DNA of 21,069 nt from DASRCB01 sp035653295 (GCA_035653295.1 DASRCB010000170.1:1-21069); one strand, 5' to 3'; numbered from the stretch's first letter, positions 5,709 through 13,644 are shown. Program-made: numbers and translations. Notes: generated from the letters alone by a model not told the origin.

Positions 5709-6638
5709 TTACGAACGACCCGCTTCCGCGATCACCCACTCGGTCAGAAGCGCGGTTTCCACCGGCGATGCGAGCGGCGCGCCGTCGAGGACGGCGTTCA
5801 CGAAATCATGAATGCAGGGATTGTGCAGGTTGGGATGTGCCGGGAGTTGTTCTTCGCCCCCTGGCCATCTGAGCGTCGGGCCGTTAAGCGGTGTGAGGTC
5901 CATTTCGCCGTCTGTACCGCGGATACGGAACTCATCGCGCACCACGTGCGAATGCCAGCGCACATCGACAAGGCCACGCACGCCGGTCTCGTGTTCCGTG
6001 AGCACGGTGGCGTTGTCCTCGACCGGGATCGGCTGAACCAGCGTTGAGAGATGGGCTGTCGCGCGCAGCGGCCGGCCGAAAAAGAAGTTCATCAGGTCGA
6101 TGCGATGGCAGGCGATGTCGTATAGCGGACCGCCTCCGGCCCGAACCGGATCGAATAGCCACGCGCGCTCGTCATCCTCCGGCGCGACCCAGCCGTGCGA
6201 GGTCGCTTCCCCCAGAAACGGCCGGCCGATTACTCCTGCCTCGAGCAGAGCTTTCGCGCGCGCGACCTTTGGGTAAAGCCGGCGATAGTACGAGATGCCC
6301 AGAATTCGGCCGCATTCCAGCGCCGCCTGACGCATCGAGCACGCGCCGGCGTAATCGAGCGCCATCGGCTTCTCGCACAGGACATGCAGGCCCGCGCGTA
6401 ACGCTGCGATGGTTTGCGGCGCGTGAAGGAATACAGGCGTTGCGATGTATACAGCATCAGCACCGGACTGCGCCAGTGCGATGCTCGGATCGCTCCACGA
6501 TGGTACGCCGTATGGTGCCGCCTTGGCGGCGTCTCGCGTGACCAGGCCGACGAGCGTGCTGCGCGGCTCCGCAAGAATGGCGGGGAGCACGCGGCGCGCG
6601 GCGATGTCGCCAACACCGATTACGAGCCAGCGAAGCAA
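5709..6638 (-). CDS. Gfo/Idh/MocA-family NAD(P)-dependent oxidoreductase
   Basis: A 309-residue dehydrogenase of the glucose-fructose oxidoreductase family, which oxidise or reduce sugars and related polyols. The N-terminal Rossmann fold starts 'LRWLVIGVGDIAARR' (a GxGxxA-like loop), 'DAVYIATPVFLHAPQ' (61-75) is typical, and the signature 'CEKPMALD' (88-95) holds the conserved lysine K90. The C-terminal domain has 'GGGPLYDIACHRIDLMNFFFG' in pieces, with D174 and H178 as the usual catalytic-site pair. The start is a TTG at 6636-6638, the first start codon after an in-frame TGA, one base after the stop of the DUF1259 gene; no strong ribosome binding site, so coupling to the upstream gene is likely. 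Its stop codon lies inside the edge of repeat copy B. Substrate unknown. Confidence 0.88.
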   Translation of the reverse strand: MLRWLVIGVGDIAARRVLPAILAEPRSTLVGLVTRDAAKAAPYGVPSWSDPSIALAQSGADAVYIATPVFLHAPQTIAALRAGLHVLCEKPMALDYAGACSMRQAALECGRILGISYYRRLYPKVARAKALLEAGVIGRPFLGEATSHGWVAPEDDERAWLFDPVRAGGGPLYDIACHRIDLMNFFFGRPLRATAHLSTLVQPIPVEDNATVLTEHETGVRGLVDVRWHSHVVRDEFRIRGTDGEMDLTPLNGPTLRWPGGEEQLPAHPNLHNPCIHDFVNAVLDGAPLASPVETALLTEWVIAEAGRS

Positions 6639-6639
6639 A

Positions 6640-7584
6640 TCACATCAATTTTACGTTCATGTGATTCAGCGCAGTACGGATTTCGCGCGCGAGCTCGATC
6701 GGATCCCCGGTCTTGAACTGGTGCGAGAAGTAAAGCTGCGGCTTCTCATCCGTTTCCTGGTTGTAAAGACAACCGATGTCCCAACCCTGCCTGCGCATGA
6801 TGCCGACGACCGTCTGCACTTCCGAGGCGATCATACCGAAATCAGGCGCGGCGGCGGCGGAGCTACCGCCATTGAGAGGCTCGAACACTATGTTCGTCTC
6901 AACGTTGAGGTAAGGATTCACGTCGACGCCGCCGAGAATAATTTCCTCCCTGCGGGGAACGTAGTAGGTGACCACTCCGTTCGACCCGATGTTCGGAGGA
7001 GCCCCGATTATCTTGCCCATCTGGTCCGCCGGAAGCGGAGTGGTGGGATTGCTGGGCATCGTCTGCGGGAACGGTGTGGATGTCACGTTCAGGGCCGCTT
7101 TGATGCCCTTCGCGGTCTGGATGGGATCGCCGTACCTGCGGAAGTGAATGAACCAGACATCCGGCTCGAAATCATAGAAGTGCTGGTGCTCGGCCTGGAA
7201 GACGATATCATGCGCCAGTAACTGATCGATGAACGGGTCGATTTCGCTGGCCTTCAGGGCCATGTCCGAGTTCATCATCCACTTGCTTTCAGAGATTTCC
7301 TGGAAGTTGAGGGAGCCATCAATCTGGAACGAAGGCAGAATCGGAACGCCGTTGAGAGTGACGTCCTGGATATCTTCGCGATCGATCTCGATGGAGTAGA
7401 CGCCATTAGAGTAAGACCCCTGCGCCTGGATGATATTCTCGATCTCGCTGAAGGTGACGGAGTCGTCCGCATCTTTCGACTTCTTGCTGGATCCCGCGGT
7501 CAGCCGCTGCATGGTTACGAGGCCGGTCGCCAATGTCGCGCCCAGACTCAGGGCATGGCGGCGATTCATCATCTGCCAGTTCAT
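6640..7584 (-). CDS. LppY/LpqO-like protein (two DUF1259 domains), probable Tat export
   Basis: A ~314-residue protein with two DUF1259 repeats. The first holds 'NGVYSIEIDREDIQDVTLNGVPILPSF' in pieces, 'EIDPFIDQLLAHDIVFQAEHQHFYDFEPDVWFIHF' in pieces and 'GDPIQTAKGIKAAL' (about residues 60-165). The second holds 'FGMIASEVQTVVGIMRRQGWDIGCLYNQ' in pieces and 'GDPIELAREIRTALNHMN' near the C-terminus. DUF1259 proteins (LppY/LpqO) are exported proteins of unknown function. The N-terminus 'MNRRHALSLGATLATGLV' has a twin arginine before a hydrophobic stretch, suggesting Tat export. Two adjacent ATGs exist (7587, 7584); GGAGG lies two bases before the first and five before the second, so I favour 7584. 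The next gene starts one base after its stop, so the two probably form an operon. Confidence 0.8.
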   Translation of the reverse strand: MNWQMMNRRHALSLGATLATGLVTMQRLTAGSSKKSKDADDSVTFSEIENIIQAQGSYSNGVYSIEIDREDIQDVTLNGVPILPSFQIDGSLNFQEISESKWMMNSDMALKASEIDPFIDQLLAHDIVFQAEHQHFYDFEPDVWFIHFRRYGDPIQTAKGIKAALNVTSTPFPQTMPSNPTTPLPADQMGKIIGAPPNIGSNGVVTYYVPRREEIILGGVDVNPYLNVETNIVFEPLNGGSSAAAAPDFGMIASEVQTVVGIMRRQGWDIGCLYNQETDEKPQLYFSHQFKTGDPIELAREIRTALNHMNVKLM

Positions 7585-7589
7585 CATTT

Positions 7590-7594
7590 CCTCC
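7590..7594 (-). promoter_or_regulatory. Ribosome binding site of the DUF1259 gene
   Basis: GGAGG on the minus strand. Its spacing (five bases) favours the second of two adjacent ATG codons (7584 over 7587). Confidence 0.55.
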
Positions 7595-7737
7595 GCAAGT
7601 CAACTGAAATCGGACCGAGTACGCAGCATGGATGTGGACCAGCCACGCGTTGTGACAGGCATAACCGTAAGTTCACCGCTGGTACTGTACGCCACAGGCG
7701 CAGCGGCTGCGGGCCTGTTGCAATACCCTGATCATGA

Positions 7738-8478
7738 ATGGGCCGCGAAATTCTGAGCCGAACTCCGGTGGCGGCGAACCGGCGCGTGCCGTACGGAGCC
7801 GATGCCAGCCAGTTCTTCGACGTGTTCCTCCCGGAAAATCCCGAGCAGCGGGCCGTGGCGGTCATGATTCATGGCGGATTCTGGCGGTCGATGCGCGACC
7901 TTCGCCCGTCGAGTCACCTGTGCGCGGCGCTGGCGAAGAACGGCATCGTCACGGCGAATATCGAGTATCGCCGCGTGGGAGAAACGGGCGGCGGATGGCC
8001 GGCCACATTCGATGACATTCGGTCCGCCTTTCGCGCGGTTCGACAGCAGATGCCGTCAGCGCCGCCGGTGGTAGTGGGACATTCGGCGGGCGGTCATCTT
8101 GCGCTGCGGCTTGCCGCAGAGACCCACGACATTGCGGGTGTTGCAGCGTTGGCGCCCGTAGCCGATCTGAGCCTGGCCATGCAGCAAGATCTGGGCAACG
8201 GCGCGGTGTCGGAGTTTCTTGGCGGCAATGCCGCGGCCTGCGTCGAGGCGTGCCCGGCGCAGCGCACATCTTCCGTCCCGCGCAAACTCCTGTACGGGAG
8301 CGAAGACGACATTGTTCCCATCTCGCAGGGCCGGGCTTTCCTCGAAGCGCGCCGCGCCGACCCGGGGCCGGTCAAACTGATCGAGATCCCCGGCGCGGAT
8401 CACTTCGATCTGATCGATCCGGAATCCGCCGCCTTTCCAATGGTGCTGGCCTGTGTCCTGGAGTTCATCGCGCGGTGA
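7738..8478 (+). CDS. Alpha/beta hydrolase, kynurenine-formamidase-like
   Basis: A 246-residue alpha/beta-hydrolase-fold enzyme. The oxyanion motif is 'MIHGGFWRS' (H45-G-G), the nucleophile elbow 'VGHSAGGHLAL' gives S116, and 'YGSEDDIVP' (aspartate near 190) and 'GADHFDLI' (H222) complete the triad. The HGG-F/Y-W motif and the following 'ANIEYRRVGETGGGWPATFDDI' resemble arylformamidases that hydrolyse N-formylkynurenine, but many esterases share them. The convergent neighbour is a kynureninase-like enzyme, which raises the chance of a kynurenine role (inference). The 3' end overlaps that gene's 3' end by 79 bp on the opposite strand. The ATG at 7738 has no clear ribosome binding site, so the true start may be a little downstream. 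Confidence 0.82.
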   Translation: MGREILSRTPVAANRRVPYGADASQFFDVFLPENPEQRAVAVMIHGGFWRSMRDLRPSSHLCAALAKNGIVTANIEYRRVGETGGGWPATFDDIRSAFRAVRQQMPSAPPVVVGHSAGGHLALRLAAETHDIAGVAALAPVADLSLAMQQDLGNGAVSEFLGGNAAACVEACPAQRTSSVPRKLLYGSEDDIVPISQGRAFLEARRADPGPVKLIEIPGADHFDLIDPESAAFPMVLACVLEFIAR

Positions 8479-9641
8479 CGGACGATAGAGCAGAGCTCCG
8501 CCATGGTCTGCTCGTTCTCTTCATCGGCGGTGTAGAAATGCGGCGCGACGCGGATGCCGGCGCCGGGACGGAAATCCACAAGGACGCCGCGCCGTTCGAG
8601 CTCCTGTGCCACTTCCCTGCCCTCGGGTACATCGATCGTAACCACGCCTCCGCGCTCGGCCGGCGGGCGCGGAGTGTTCACACGAAATCCGGCTTCGGCG
8701 GCCAGATCCAGCAGGCGCTGCGTTTGCCGCAGTGATTTCTCGCGAATGGCGGTCACGCCAACGCGATGGATGATCTCGTATCCGGTGCGCGCCGAGTACA
8801 GCGCGGGAATGTTCGGCGTACCGTTCAGGAACCGGAAGGCGCTGTCGGCGAACTCCACCGGTCCGCTGGCAAAGGCGAAGGGCTCGCGGTGCGCGGCCCA
8901 GCCGGTGGCGGCGGGCTCGAGTTTCGGCCATACATCCCGGCGGACATACAAGTAGCCCGCGCCGGGTCCGCCGCACAGCCATTTCACCGAGCCACCCACG
9001 GCGAAATCGATGCCCAGCGCGCGAACATCGACAGGCAGCGTGCCGGCGGACTGGTACAGGTCAGCGACGATCATGGCGCCGACGTCGTGCGCTCGCGCCG
9101 CGATGGCCGCAAGGTCCTGCACGTACGAACTGCGAAAGGCGACGTGCGATACCGAAACGAGCTGCGTTTCTTCGTCAATGGCGGCCAGCATCAGCTCGGT
9201 CGGAAGGGTTATACCATCCGGCGACGGAACGGCAACGACGCGCGCGCCCTGGCGTCGAAGTCCATGGTAGATGTAATCGTTCGAAGGGAAATTCAGGCCG
9301 TCGGTGACGAGCTTATTGCGGCGGCCGGACCACTGGAAGCAGGAGGTCACAATCCACTGGCACACGGACACGTTCTGGTGCATGACCACTTCGCCATCGC
9401 CGGCGCCGATAATGCGGCCGATCGCGTTGCCGACTGTGATGGGCATCTCCCACCAGCCTTCCTCCCAGGCGCGGATGCCGCGCTCGGCCCATGTTTGGGC
9501 GAACTCCTGGAGCGAGTCCGCGGTGTGCCGAGGCATGGCGCCGAGCGAATGGCTGATCATATAGGTGGTTGACGCCAGGATGGGAAACTCGGCGCGCCAT
9601 GCGAGCAGCGGATCCATGGATTCCATCGTACGGCGGCTCAT
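8400..9641 (-). CDS. Kynureninase-like class V PLP enzyme
   Basis: A 413-residue fold-type I PLP enzyme of the aminotransferase class V group, close in length to kynureninase (~416), which splits kynurenine into anthranilate and alanine. Seen: 'HQNVSVCQWI' (88-97), 'DGLNFPSNDYIYHGL' (114-128, like the kynureninase NFP..YI segment), 'VADLYQSAGTLPVDVRALG' (192-210) with D194, and the PLP lysine K220 in 'FAVGGSVKWLCGGPGAGYLYV', a strong kynureninase-type block. Downstream are 'FLNGTPNIPALYSA' and a C-terminal small domain. Isopenicillin-epimerase-like or cysteine-desulfurase-like relatives are alternatives. The start is uncertain: ATG at 9641, 9626 or 9617 are in frame and none has a good ribosome binding site. 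The 9641 start leaves only 23 bp to the divergent acyltransferase gene. Confidence 0.82.
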   Translation of the reverse strand: MSRRTMESMDPLLAWRAEFPILASTTYMISHSLGAMPRHTADSLQEFAQTWAERGIRAWEEGWWEMPITVGNAIGRIIGAGDGEVVMHQNVSVCQWIVTSCFQWSGRRNKLVTDGLNFPSNDYIYHGLRRQGARVVAVPSPDGITLPTELMLAAIDEETQLVSVSHVAFRSSYVQDLAAIAARAHDVGAMIVADLYQSAGTLPVDVRALGIDFAVGGSVKWLCGGPGAGYLYVRRDVWPKLEPAATGWAAHREPFAFASGPVEFADSAFRFLNGTPNIPALYSARTGYEIIHRVGVTAIREKSLRQTQRLLDLAAEAGFRVNTPRPPAERGGVVTIDVPEGREVAQELERRGVLVDFRPGAGIRVAPHFYTADEENEQTMAELCSIVRHRAMNSRTQASTIGKAADSGSIRSK

Positions 9642-9664
9642 GATAGGCTCGGGCCAGGCAAGCT

Positions 9665-10835
9665 ATGGCTGAGCCGGCCGCTGTCCTCGCCGAGAAGCGC
9701 GCGCCGGGGCGAATGCTGTTCATCGATAACCTGCGCTGGACCATGATTGTGCTGGCCATCGGGCAGCACGCCGCGGTCACTTACAGCAGCATGGGGCGCT
9801 GGTATTACAACGAGAAGGCGGCGCTCGGTCTCGGCTCGTTCGTGTTTTTCGCAACGTACGAGAGCTGGCAGCAGGCCTTCTTTCATGGGGCTGCTGTTCT
9901 TCATCGCGGGCTATTTCGTACCCGCGAAGTTCGACAGCAAAGGCCCGGCGCGGTTCCTGCGGGACCGCGCGATCCGCCTGGGCCTGCCCACACTGCTGTA
10001 CATGTTTCTGATCGGCCCGGCCACCATTTACTATCTGCTGCTGGCGCCGCGCGGTGAGCGCATGTCGTTCGCGCGGTGGTGGCTCTCGTATGTGGTCGGT
10101 CCGGACATTCGCGGCGGGGGGACAGGGCCGCTGTGGTTCTGCGTGGCGCTTCTGATTTTCTGCGCGGTCTATGCGCTCGGGCGCGTGGCAGCGCGCCGAA
10201 CTCCGTTGAACGCGCTCTGGGTTCCCGCGGACCGCCACGTGCTTGCTCTGATCGCGAGCATGGCCGCGGCGACGTTCCTGGTGCGCATCGTGCAGCCGGT
10301 GGGGACGGCGATATACAACATGCAGCTCTGCTATTTCGCCGATTACGTCATTCTGTTCGCGGCCGGCATCCATGCCGCGCGTCACGGCTGGCTGACGCGC
10401 ATGAGGCGCGCCTTCGGTCTGCGCTGGATGGCGATCGGCGCCGGCGGCGGAGCGGTGCTGTGGTTCGTTATGGTGAGCGTCGCCGTAGCGCTGCACGCGC
10501 GGCTGGAACCATTCAACGGAGGCGTGACCCTGCAGAGCGCGGCAAATGCGACCTGGGAAGCGCTGTTTGCGGCTGGGATGTGCATCGGGCTGGTGGTCAT
10601 CTTCCGCGATGGCTTCAACCGCCAGGGCCGCTTCGCTCGCTTTCTTTCGGAGAATGCCTTCGCCGTTTACGTGCTGCATCCGCCGGTGCTGATTGCGATC
10701 TCTCTGGCGCTGCGGGCCTGGGCGGCGCCGCCGGTTCTGAAGTTCGCGGTGGTGAGCGCAGTCGCGGTGGCGGCCAGCTTTGGTGTAGCGGCCGCCGTGC
10801 GAACGATACGGCCGCTACGGTGGGTGCTGTCGTGA
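9665..10835 (+). pseudogene. Acyltransferase-3 family membrane protein, +1 frameshift
   Basis: Acyltransferase-3 (OafA/YrhL-like) proteins carry about ten membrane helices and O-acylate sugars or other cell-surface molecules. The start in one frame reads 'MLFIDNLRWTMIVLAIGQHAAVTYS' (with the family's conserved membrane histidine) up to 'SWQQAFF'. The match continues in the next frame as 'MGLLFFIAGYFVPAKF', several hydrophobic helices, and 'LSENAFAVYVLHPPVLIAISLAL' before the stop. The break is at 9881-9887 (tttcatg); removing one base, for example C9884, would join the halves as FF-MGLLFFIAGYF. So the gene is either broken, read by frameshifting, or hit by a sequence error. Without the break the product would be ~390 residues, normal for the family. 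It is transcribed away from the kynureninase-like gene. Downstream, 10836-11035 holds only an imperfect hairpin (GAGATC/GATCTC, 10834-10856) without a T tract. Confidence 0.82.
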
Positions 10836-11035
10836 GATCGTCCGGGACGGGATCTCCGACACTACAACTGGCAGGGTTTATTGCGAAATTCGAGCCCGCT
10901 GTGGCGAAGGTGATCTGTTAAATCTGTTTCCGCGAGACAGCGTCCGAGGCATACGGGCCGGCACTAGCGCGGGCTGGTAAGTGGTCCGCCAGGGATCTGT
11001 CATCATAGTGAAACATTCCTTACGGAGGAGGAGAT

Positions 11036-11737
11036 ATGATGACTGGCTTTGCTCGCGCGGCGCTGGGATTGATGCTTTTCGCCGGGTTGGCGATGGCAGA
11101 GCAGGATTACGTCGGCCGGTACGATGCCTACGTCGGCTTCGCTTATCTGGACAGCCCGCACATCAGCCTCACCGAACCGGGTGTACACACGCAGGCCGGG
11201 GTGCGCCTGCGACGCTGGGTATCGATGGGTTTCGATTTCAGTGACAGCAGCGGCGACACCAGCCTCACGCCAGTGCTGCTGCCCACTTCTCTTCAGCAGC
11301 AGCTCGGCGCGGAACTGGGGGAATTGGTCGCCGCGGGCCAGATTCCCCCAGGATACACGCTGCGCGTGCCCATCCATTCGGATACTCAAACCTATGCGGC
11401 CGGTCCACAATTCTCGTACCACCGCTGGAAATACGTGACGCCATTCATCCGCCCGTCCGTCGGAGCAATCCATGAAACGGCGACGCCGCATCCGGCGGAT
11501 CCGATCGGTGCCGGTGTGGTTCAGCAGCTTGTGCCATCGGGCAAGAAGACAGACTGGACTGCGTTTTACGGTTTCGGCGGCGGCGCCGACCTCAACGTGA
11601 CCCGGCACTTCGCCATCCGTGTCCAGGCCGACTTCGTGCACGACCATTTGTTTAACGATCTGCTCAAGGACGGGCGCAACACAGGCCGTTTTGCCATCGG
11701 TCCCGCGATCCAGTTCGGACGCGACGTAAGCGAGTAA
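11036..11737 (+). CDS. Outer-membrane beta-barrel protein, small
   Basis: A 233-residue protein with a clear signal peptide (MMTGFARAALGLMLFAGLAMAEQ, in pieces; cleavage probably after AMA). The mature part has alternating strands of porin style: 'YDAYVGFAYLDSPHISL', 'TQAGVRLRRWVSMGFDFSD', 'QTYAAGPQFSYHRWKYVTPFIRPSVGAIHE', 'FYGFGGGADLNVTRHFAIRVQADFVHD', and it ends 'RFAIGPAIQFGRD'. This fits an 8-strand OmpA/OmpW-type or acidobacterial 'outer membrane beta-barrel' family; no named family is certain. The start is strongly backed by GGAGGAGGAG two bases before the first of two adjacent ATGs (five before the second at 11039). It is 40 bp from the next gene, so it may lead the lolA-pilC transcript. 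Confidence 0.72.
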   Translation: MMTGFARAALGLMLFAGLAMAEQDYVGRYDAYVGFAYLDSPHISLTEPGVHTQAGVRLRRWVSMGFDFSDSSGDTSLTPVLLPTSLQQQLGAELGELVAAGQIPPGYTLRVPIHSDTQTYAAGPQFSYHRWKYVTPFIRPSVGAIHETATPHPADPIGAGVVQQLVPSGKKTDWTAFYGFGGGADLNVTRHFAIRVQADFVHDHLFNDLLKDGRNTGRFAIGPAIQFGRDVSE

Positions 11738-11777
11738 AACCCTTGCACGTCTATCGCCTGGCGCGCGTCAACTGTTT

Positions 11778-12431
11778 GTGATTCGGTGCTCGATTTGCCT
11801 CGGCGTGCTGCTGGCGTTCGCCGTCACAGCGGCAACGCCTCAGATGGATACCGCCACGCTGCTGAAGCGCATCGAGGAGCGCTACAACCACGCCAAAACG
11901 CTGCAAGTTCATTTTACGGAAGGCTATACGGCGCAGGGTCAGGCGCGAAAACCGGAGGAAGGCACGCTCATCCTGCGCAAGCCCGGTCGCATGCGTTGGG
12001 TTTACACCCAGCCTCCCGGCAAGCTTTTCGTTTCCGACGGAAGGAACGTTTGGCTGTACACCCCCGCTCAGAATCGAGTGGAGAAAGTGCCCCTGACCGA
12101 AAGCGAAGACATGCGGGCGCCGCTCGCGTTCCTGCTTGGGAAACTTGATTTTATACGCGAATTCAAAGACTTCAGCGTGAAGCCGGACCCGTCCGGCGGG
12201 TGGGACATCACCGCCGCGGCTCGGTCTGACCGCCTGCCCTACGACAAGATTGAAATGACTGTGGCGCCCGACTTTTCCATCACGAATCTGAAGGTGACCG
12301 GGGCCGACCAGTCGGTGTTGACCTTTGCGTTCAGCGACGAAAAGGTCAACCCACATGTCGCGGATGCGGAGTTCCGCTTCGTGATGCCGCCGGGCGCGAC
12401 GCTCGCCACCGAGGAGGCCATAAACCGCTGA
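11778..12431 (+). CDS. lolA: LolA-like outer-membrane lipoprotein carrier
   Basis: LolA carries lipoproteins across the periplasm from the LolCDE transporter to the outer membrane. This 217-residue protein starts with a signal peptide (IRCSICLGVLLAFAVTAAT) and has the LolA pattern: 'LLKRIEERYNHAKTLQVHFTEGY' near the N-terminus, 'GTLILRKPGRMRWVYTQPPGKLFVSDGRNVWLYTP' (61-95 in pieces), then 'APLAFLLGK' and the C-terminal 'FSDEKVNPHVADAEFRFVMPPG' in pieces. LolA is divergent across phyla, so it may be a LolA-fold relative. The start is GTG at 11778; no ATG fits upstream and no good ribosome binding site is visible. It is followed by pilC after one base. Confidence 0.85.
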   Translation: MIRCSICLGVLLAFAVTAATPQMDTATLLKRIEERYNHAKTLQVHFTEGYTAQGQARKPEEGTLILRKPGRMRWVYTQPPGKLFVSDGRNVWLYTPAQNRVEKVPLTESEDMRAPLAFLLGKLDFIREFKDFSVKPDPSGGWDITAAARSDRLPYDKIEMTVAPDFSITNLKVTGADQSVLTFAFSDEKVNPHVADAEFRFVMPPGATLATEEAINR

Positions 12432-12432
12432 A

Positions 12433-13644
12433 ATGCCAGAATTCTTATTGAAGTACGCCGATACGCGTGGTGAGATTCATCAGCAGGTTGCGACCGCCGG
12501 CTCAGAAAAGGAAGTCCGGGACCGCTACACCAAGCGCGGTTTCCTGATCTATTCCATCCGCGCCCGGGGTGAGATGGCGCGCATCTCCGGGGAGCTTGGC
12601 GGGCGCTCGAAGAAGCTCAAACTCGAGAAGTTCCTGATTTTCAACCAGCAGTTCGTGACCCTGATCAAGGCCGGACTACCCATCCTGAAATCGCTCGATC
12701 TGTTAAGCGAACGGCTCGCGGATCCCAGGCTTGGCTCCTGGCTGCGCGCCGTCCGGGATGACGTACGCAGGGGCTCTCTGCTCTCGGAAGCATTCGGTAA
12801 CCAGGGAGTATTCCCGCCCATTTACGTGACGACGGTGCTGGCAGGCGAAAAGAGCGGCGCGCTCGCCGAGGTTCTCGATCGTTATATTGCGTACCAGAAA
12901 CTCGCGCTTCAGATCCGCAAGAAGCTGCTTCTCTCGCTGGTTTATCCCACGCTGCTGATCGTGCTCACGATGTGCCTGATCGTGTTCCTGATCACGTACG
13001 TGGTCCCAAACTTCGCCGAGTTGTACAAGAGCATGCAGGCGCAGCTACCGACGGCGACTGTAATCCTCATCGCCGTGGGCACCACCGCCCGGAACTACAT
13101 TCTGGCCGGCATCCTGGCCGTCTTCGCGGCCATCGGGAGTTTCATCTTCTGGTCCAGAACAGAGAAGGGGTCCGAGAAAGTAGACCGCGTCCGGCTGAAG
13201 ATCCCGGTCGTGGGTGATATCTGGATTAAGTATCAGGTGGCGCAGTTCTCGCGCGTCCTCAGCACTCTGCTGATGGGCGGCATTCCCCTGGTTCAGGCGC
13301 TCGATACAGCAGCGCGCTCGCTTGGGACGCGGCTCCTGAAAATCACGCTGGACGATGCCACCAAACACGTTCGGGAGGGCCAGTCCCTCTCCGTCTCGCT
13401 GAAGGAGACGAAAATCTTCCCGCCGCTTTCCGTGGACATGATCGAGGTCGGCGAATCCACCGGCGCGCTTCCGTCGATGCTGAACAGCGTGGCCGAGTTC
13501 TACGAGGAAGATGTAAACACTCGGATGGCGGCCGCGCTGTCGCTCATTGAGCCGGCGATCATGATCTTCATGGGCTGCTTCGTGACGTTCGTTCTGGTAG
13601 CCCTGTACCTGCCTATCTTCTCCCTCGCCGACTCGCTGCGGTAG
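12433..13644 (+). CDS. pilC: Type IV pilus / type II secretion inner-membrane protein (PilC/GspF)
   Basis: The 403-residue protein is the inner-membrane platform of type IV pili or type II secretion. Two T2SSF domains are visible: 'LIFNQQFVTLIKAGLPILKSLDLLSE' to about residue 190, and 'VAQFSRVLSTLLMGGIPLVQALDTAARS' to about residue 390, each containing the 'GE.(S/T)G.L' type turn ('AGEKSGALAEVLD' and 'VGESTGALPSMLNS'). Membrane segments lie near 165-193, 215-236 and 370-396. Length and layout match PilC/GspF. No pilB, pilT or other pilus gene is in the window. The ATG at 12433 is one base after the lolA stop; GGAGG is 16 bases upstream, too far for a good site, so coupling is probable. Ends 80 bp before the promoter region of the receptor gene. 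Confidence 0.92.
   Translation: MPEFLLKYADTRGEIHQQVATAGSEKEVRDRYTKRGFLIYSIRARGEMARISGELGGRSKKLKLEKFLIFNQQFVTLIKAGLPILKSLDLLSERLADPRLGSWLRAVRDDVRRGSLLSEAFGNQGVFPPIYVTTVLAGEKSGALAEVLDRYIAYQKLALQIRKKLLLSLVYPTLLIVLTMCLIVFLITYVVPNFAELYKSMQAQLPTATVILIAVGTTARNYILAGILAVFAAIGSFIFWSRTEKGSEKVDRVRLKIPVVGDIWIKYQVAQFSRVLSTLLMGGIPLVQALDTAARSLGTRLLKITLDDATKHVREGQSLSVSLKETKIFPPLSVDMIEVGESTGALPSMLNSVAEFYEEDVNTRMAAALSLIEPAIMIFMGCFVTFVLVALYLPIFSLADSLR

Larger units (their letters stand above)
5371..5713 (-). repeat. Tandem structured repeat, copy B
   Basis: About 343 bp. Its high-coordinate edge overlaps the end of the oxidoreductase gene: the shared sequence begins (minus strand) CGTAAACAGCTGAGAGTC and includes that gene's TAA stop (5709-5711). 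Hairpins matching copy A: 5392-5427, 5440-5455, 5470-5488 (CGTCACG-aggaa-CGTGACG), 5545-5569, 5568-5600, and 5616-5630, where the stem is one pair longer than in copy A (CATCCG-gaa-CGGATG). Two copies with ~23 substitutions and two indels indicate a duplication that is not brand new. Together copies A and B fill the 747-bp gap between the oxidoreductase and kbl; no other gene is visible there. Confidence 0.9.

Noticed and set aside
5015..5713. CRISPR array next to cas6
   Set aside because: The repeats are ~345 bp, only two copies, with an 11-bp spacer; not a CRISPR layout.
9777..10679. 300-aa open frame opposite the acyltransferase
   Set aside because: Shadow frame; the plus strand shows clear membrane helices and family motifs.
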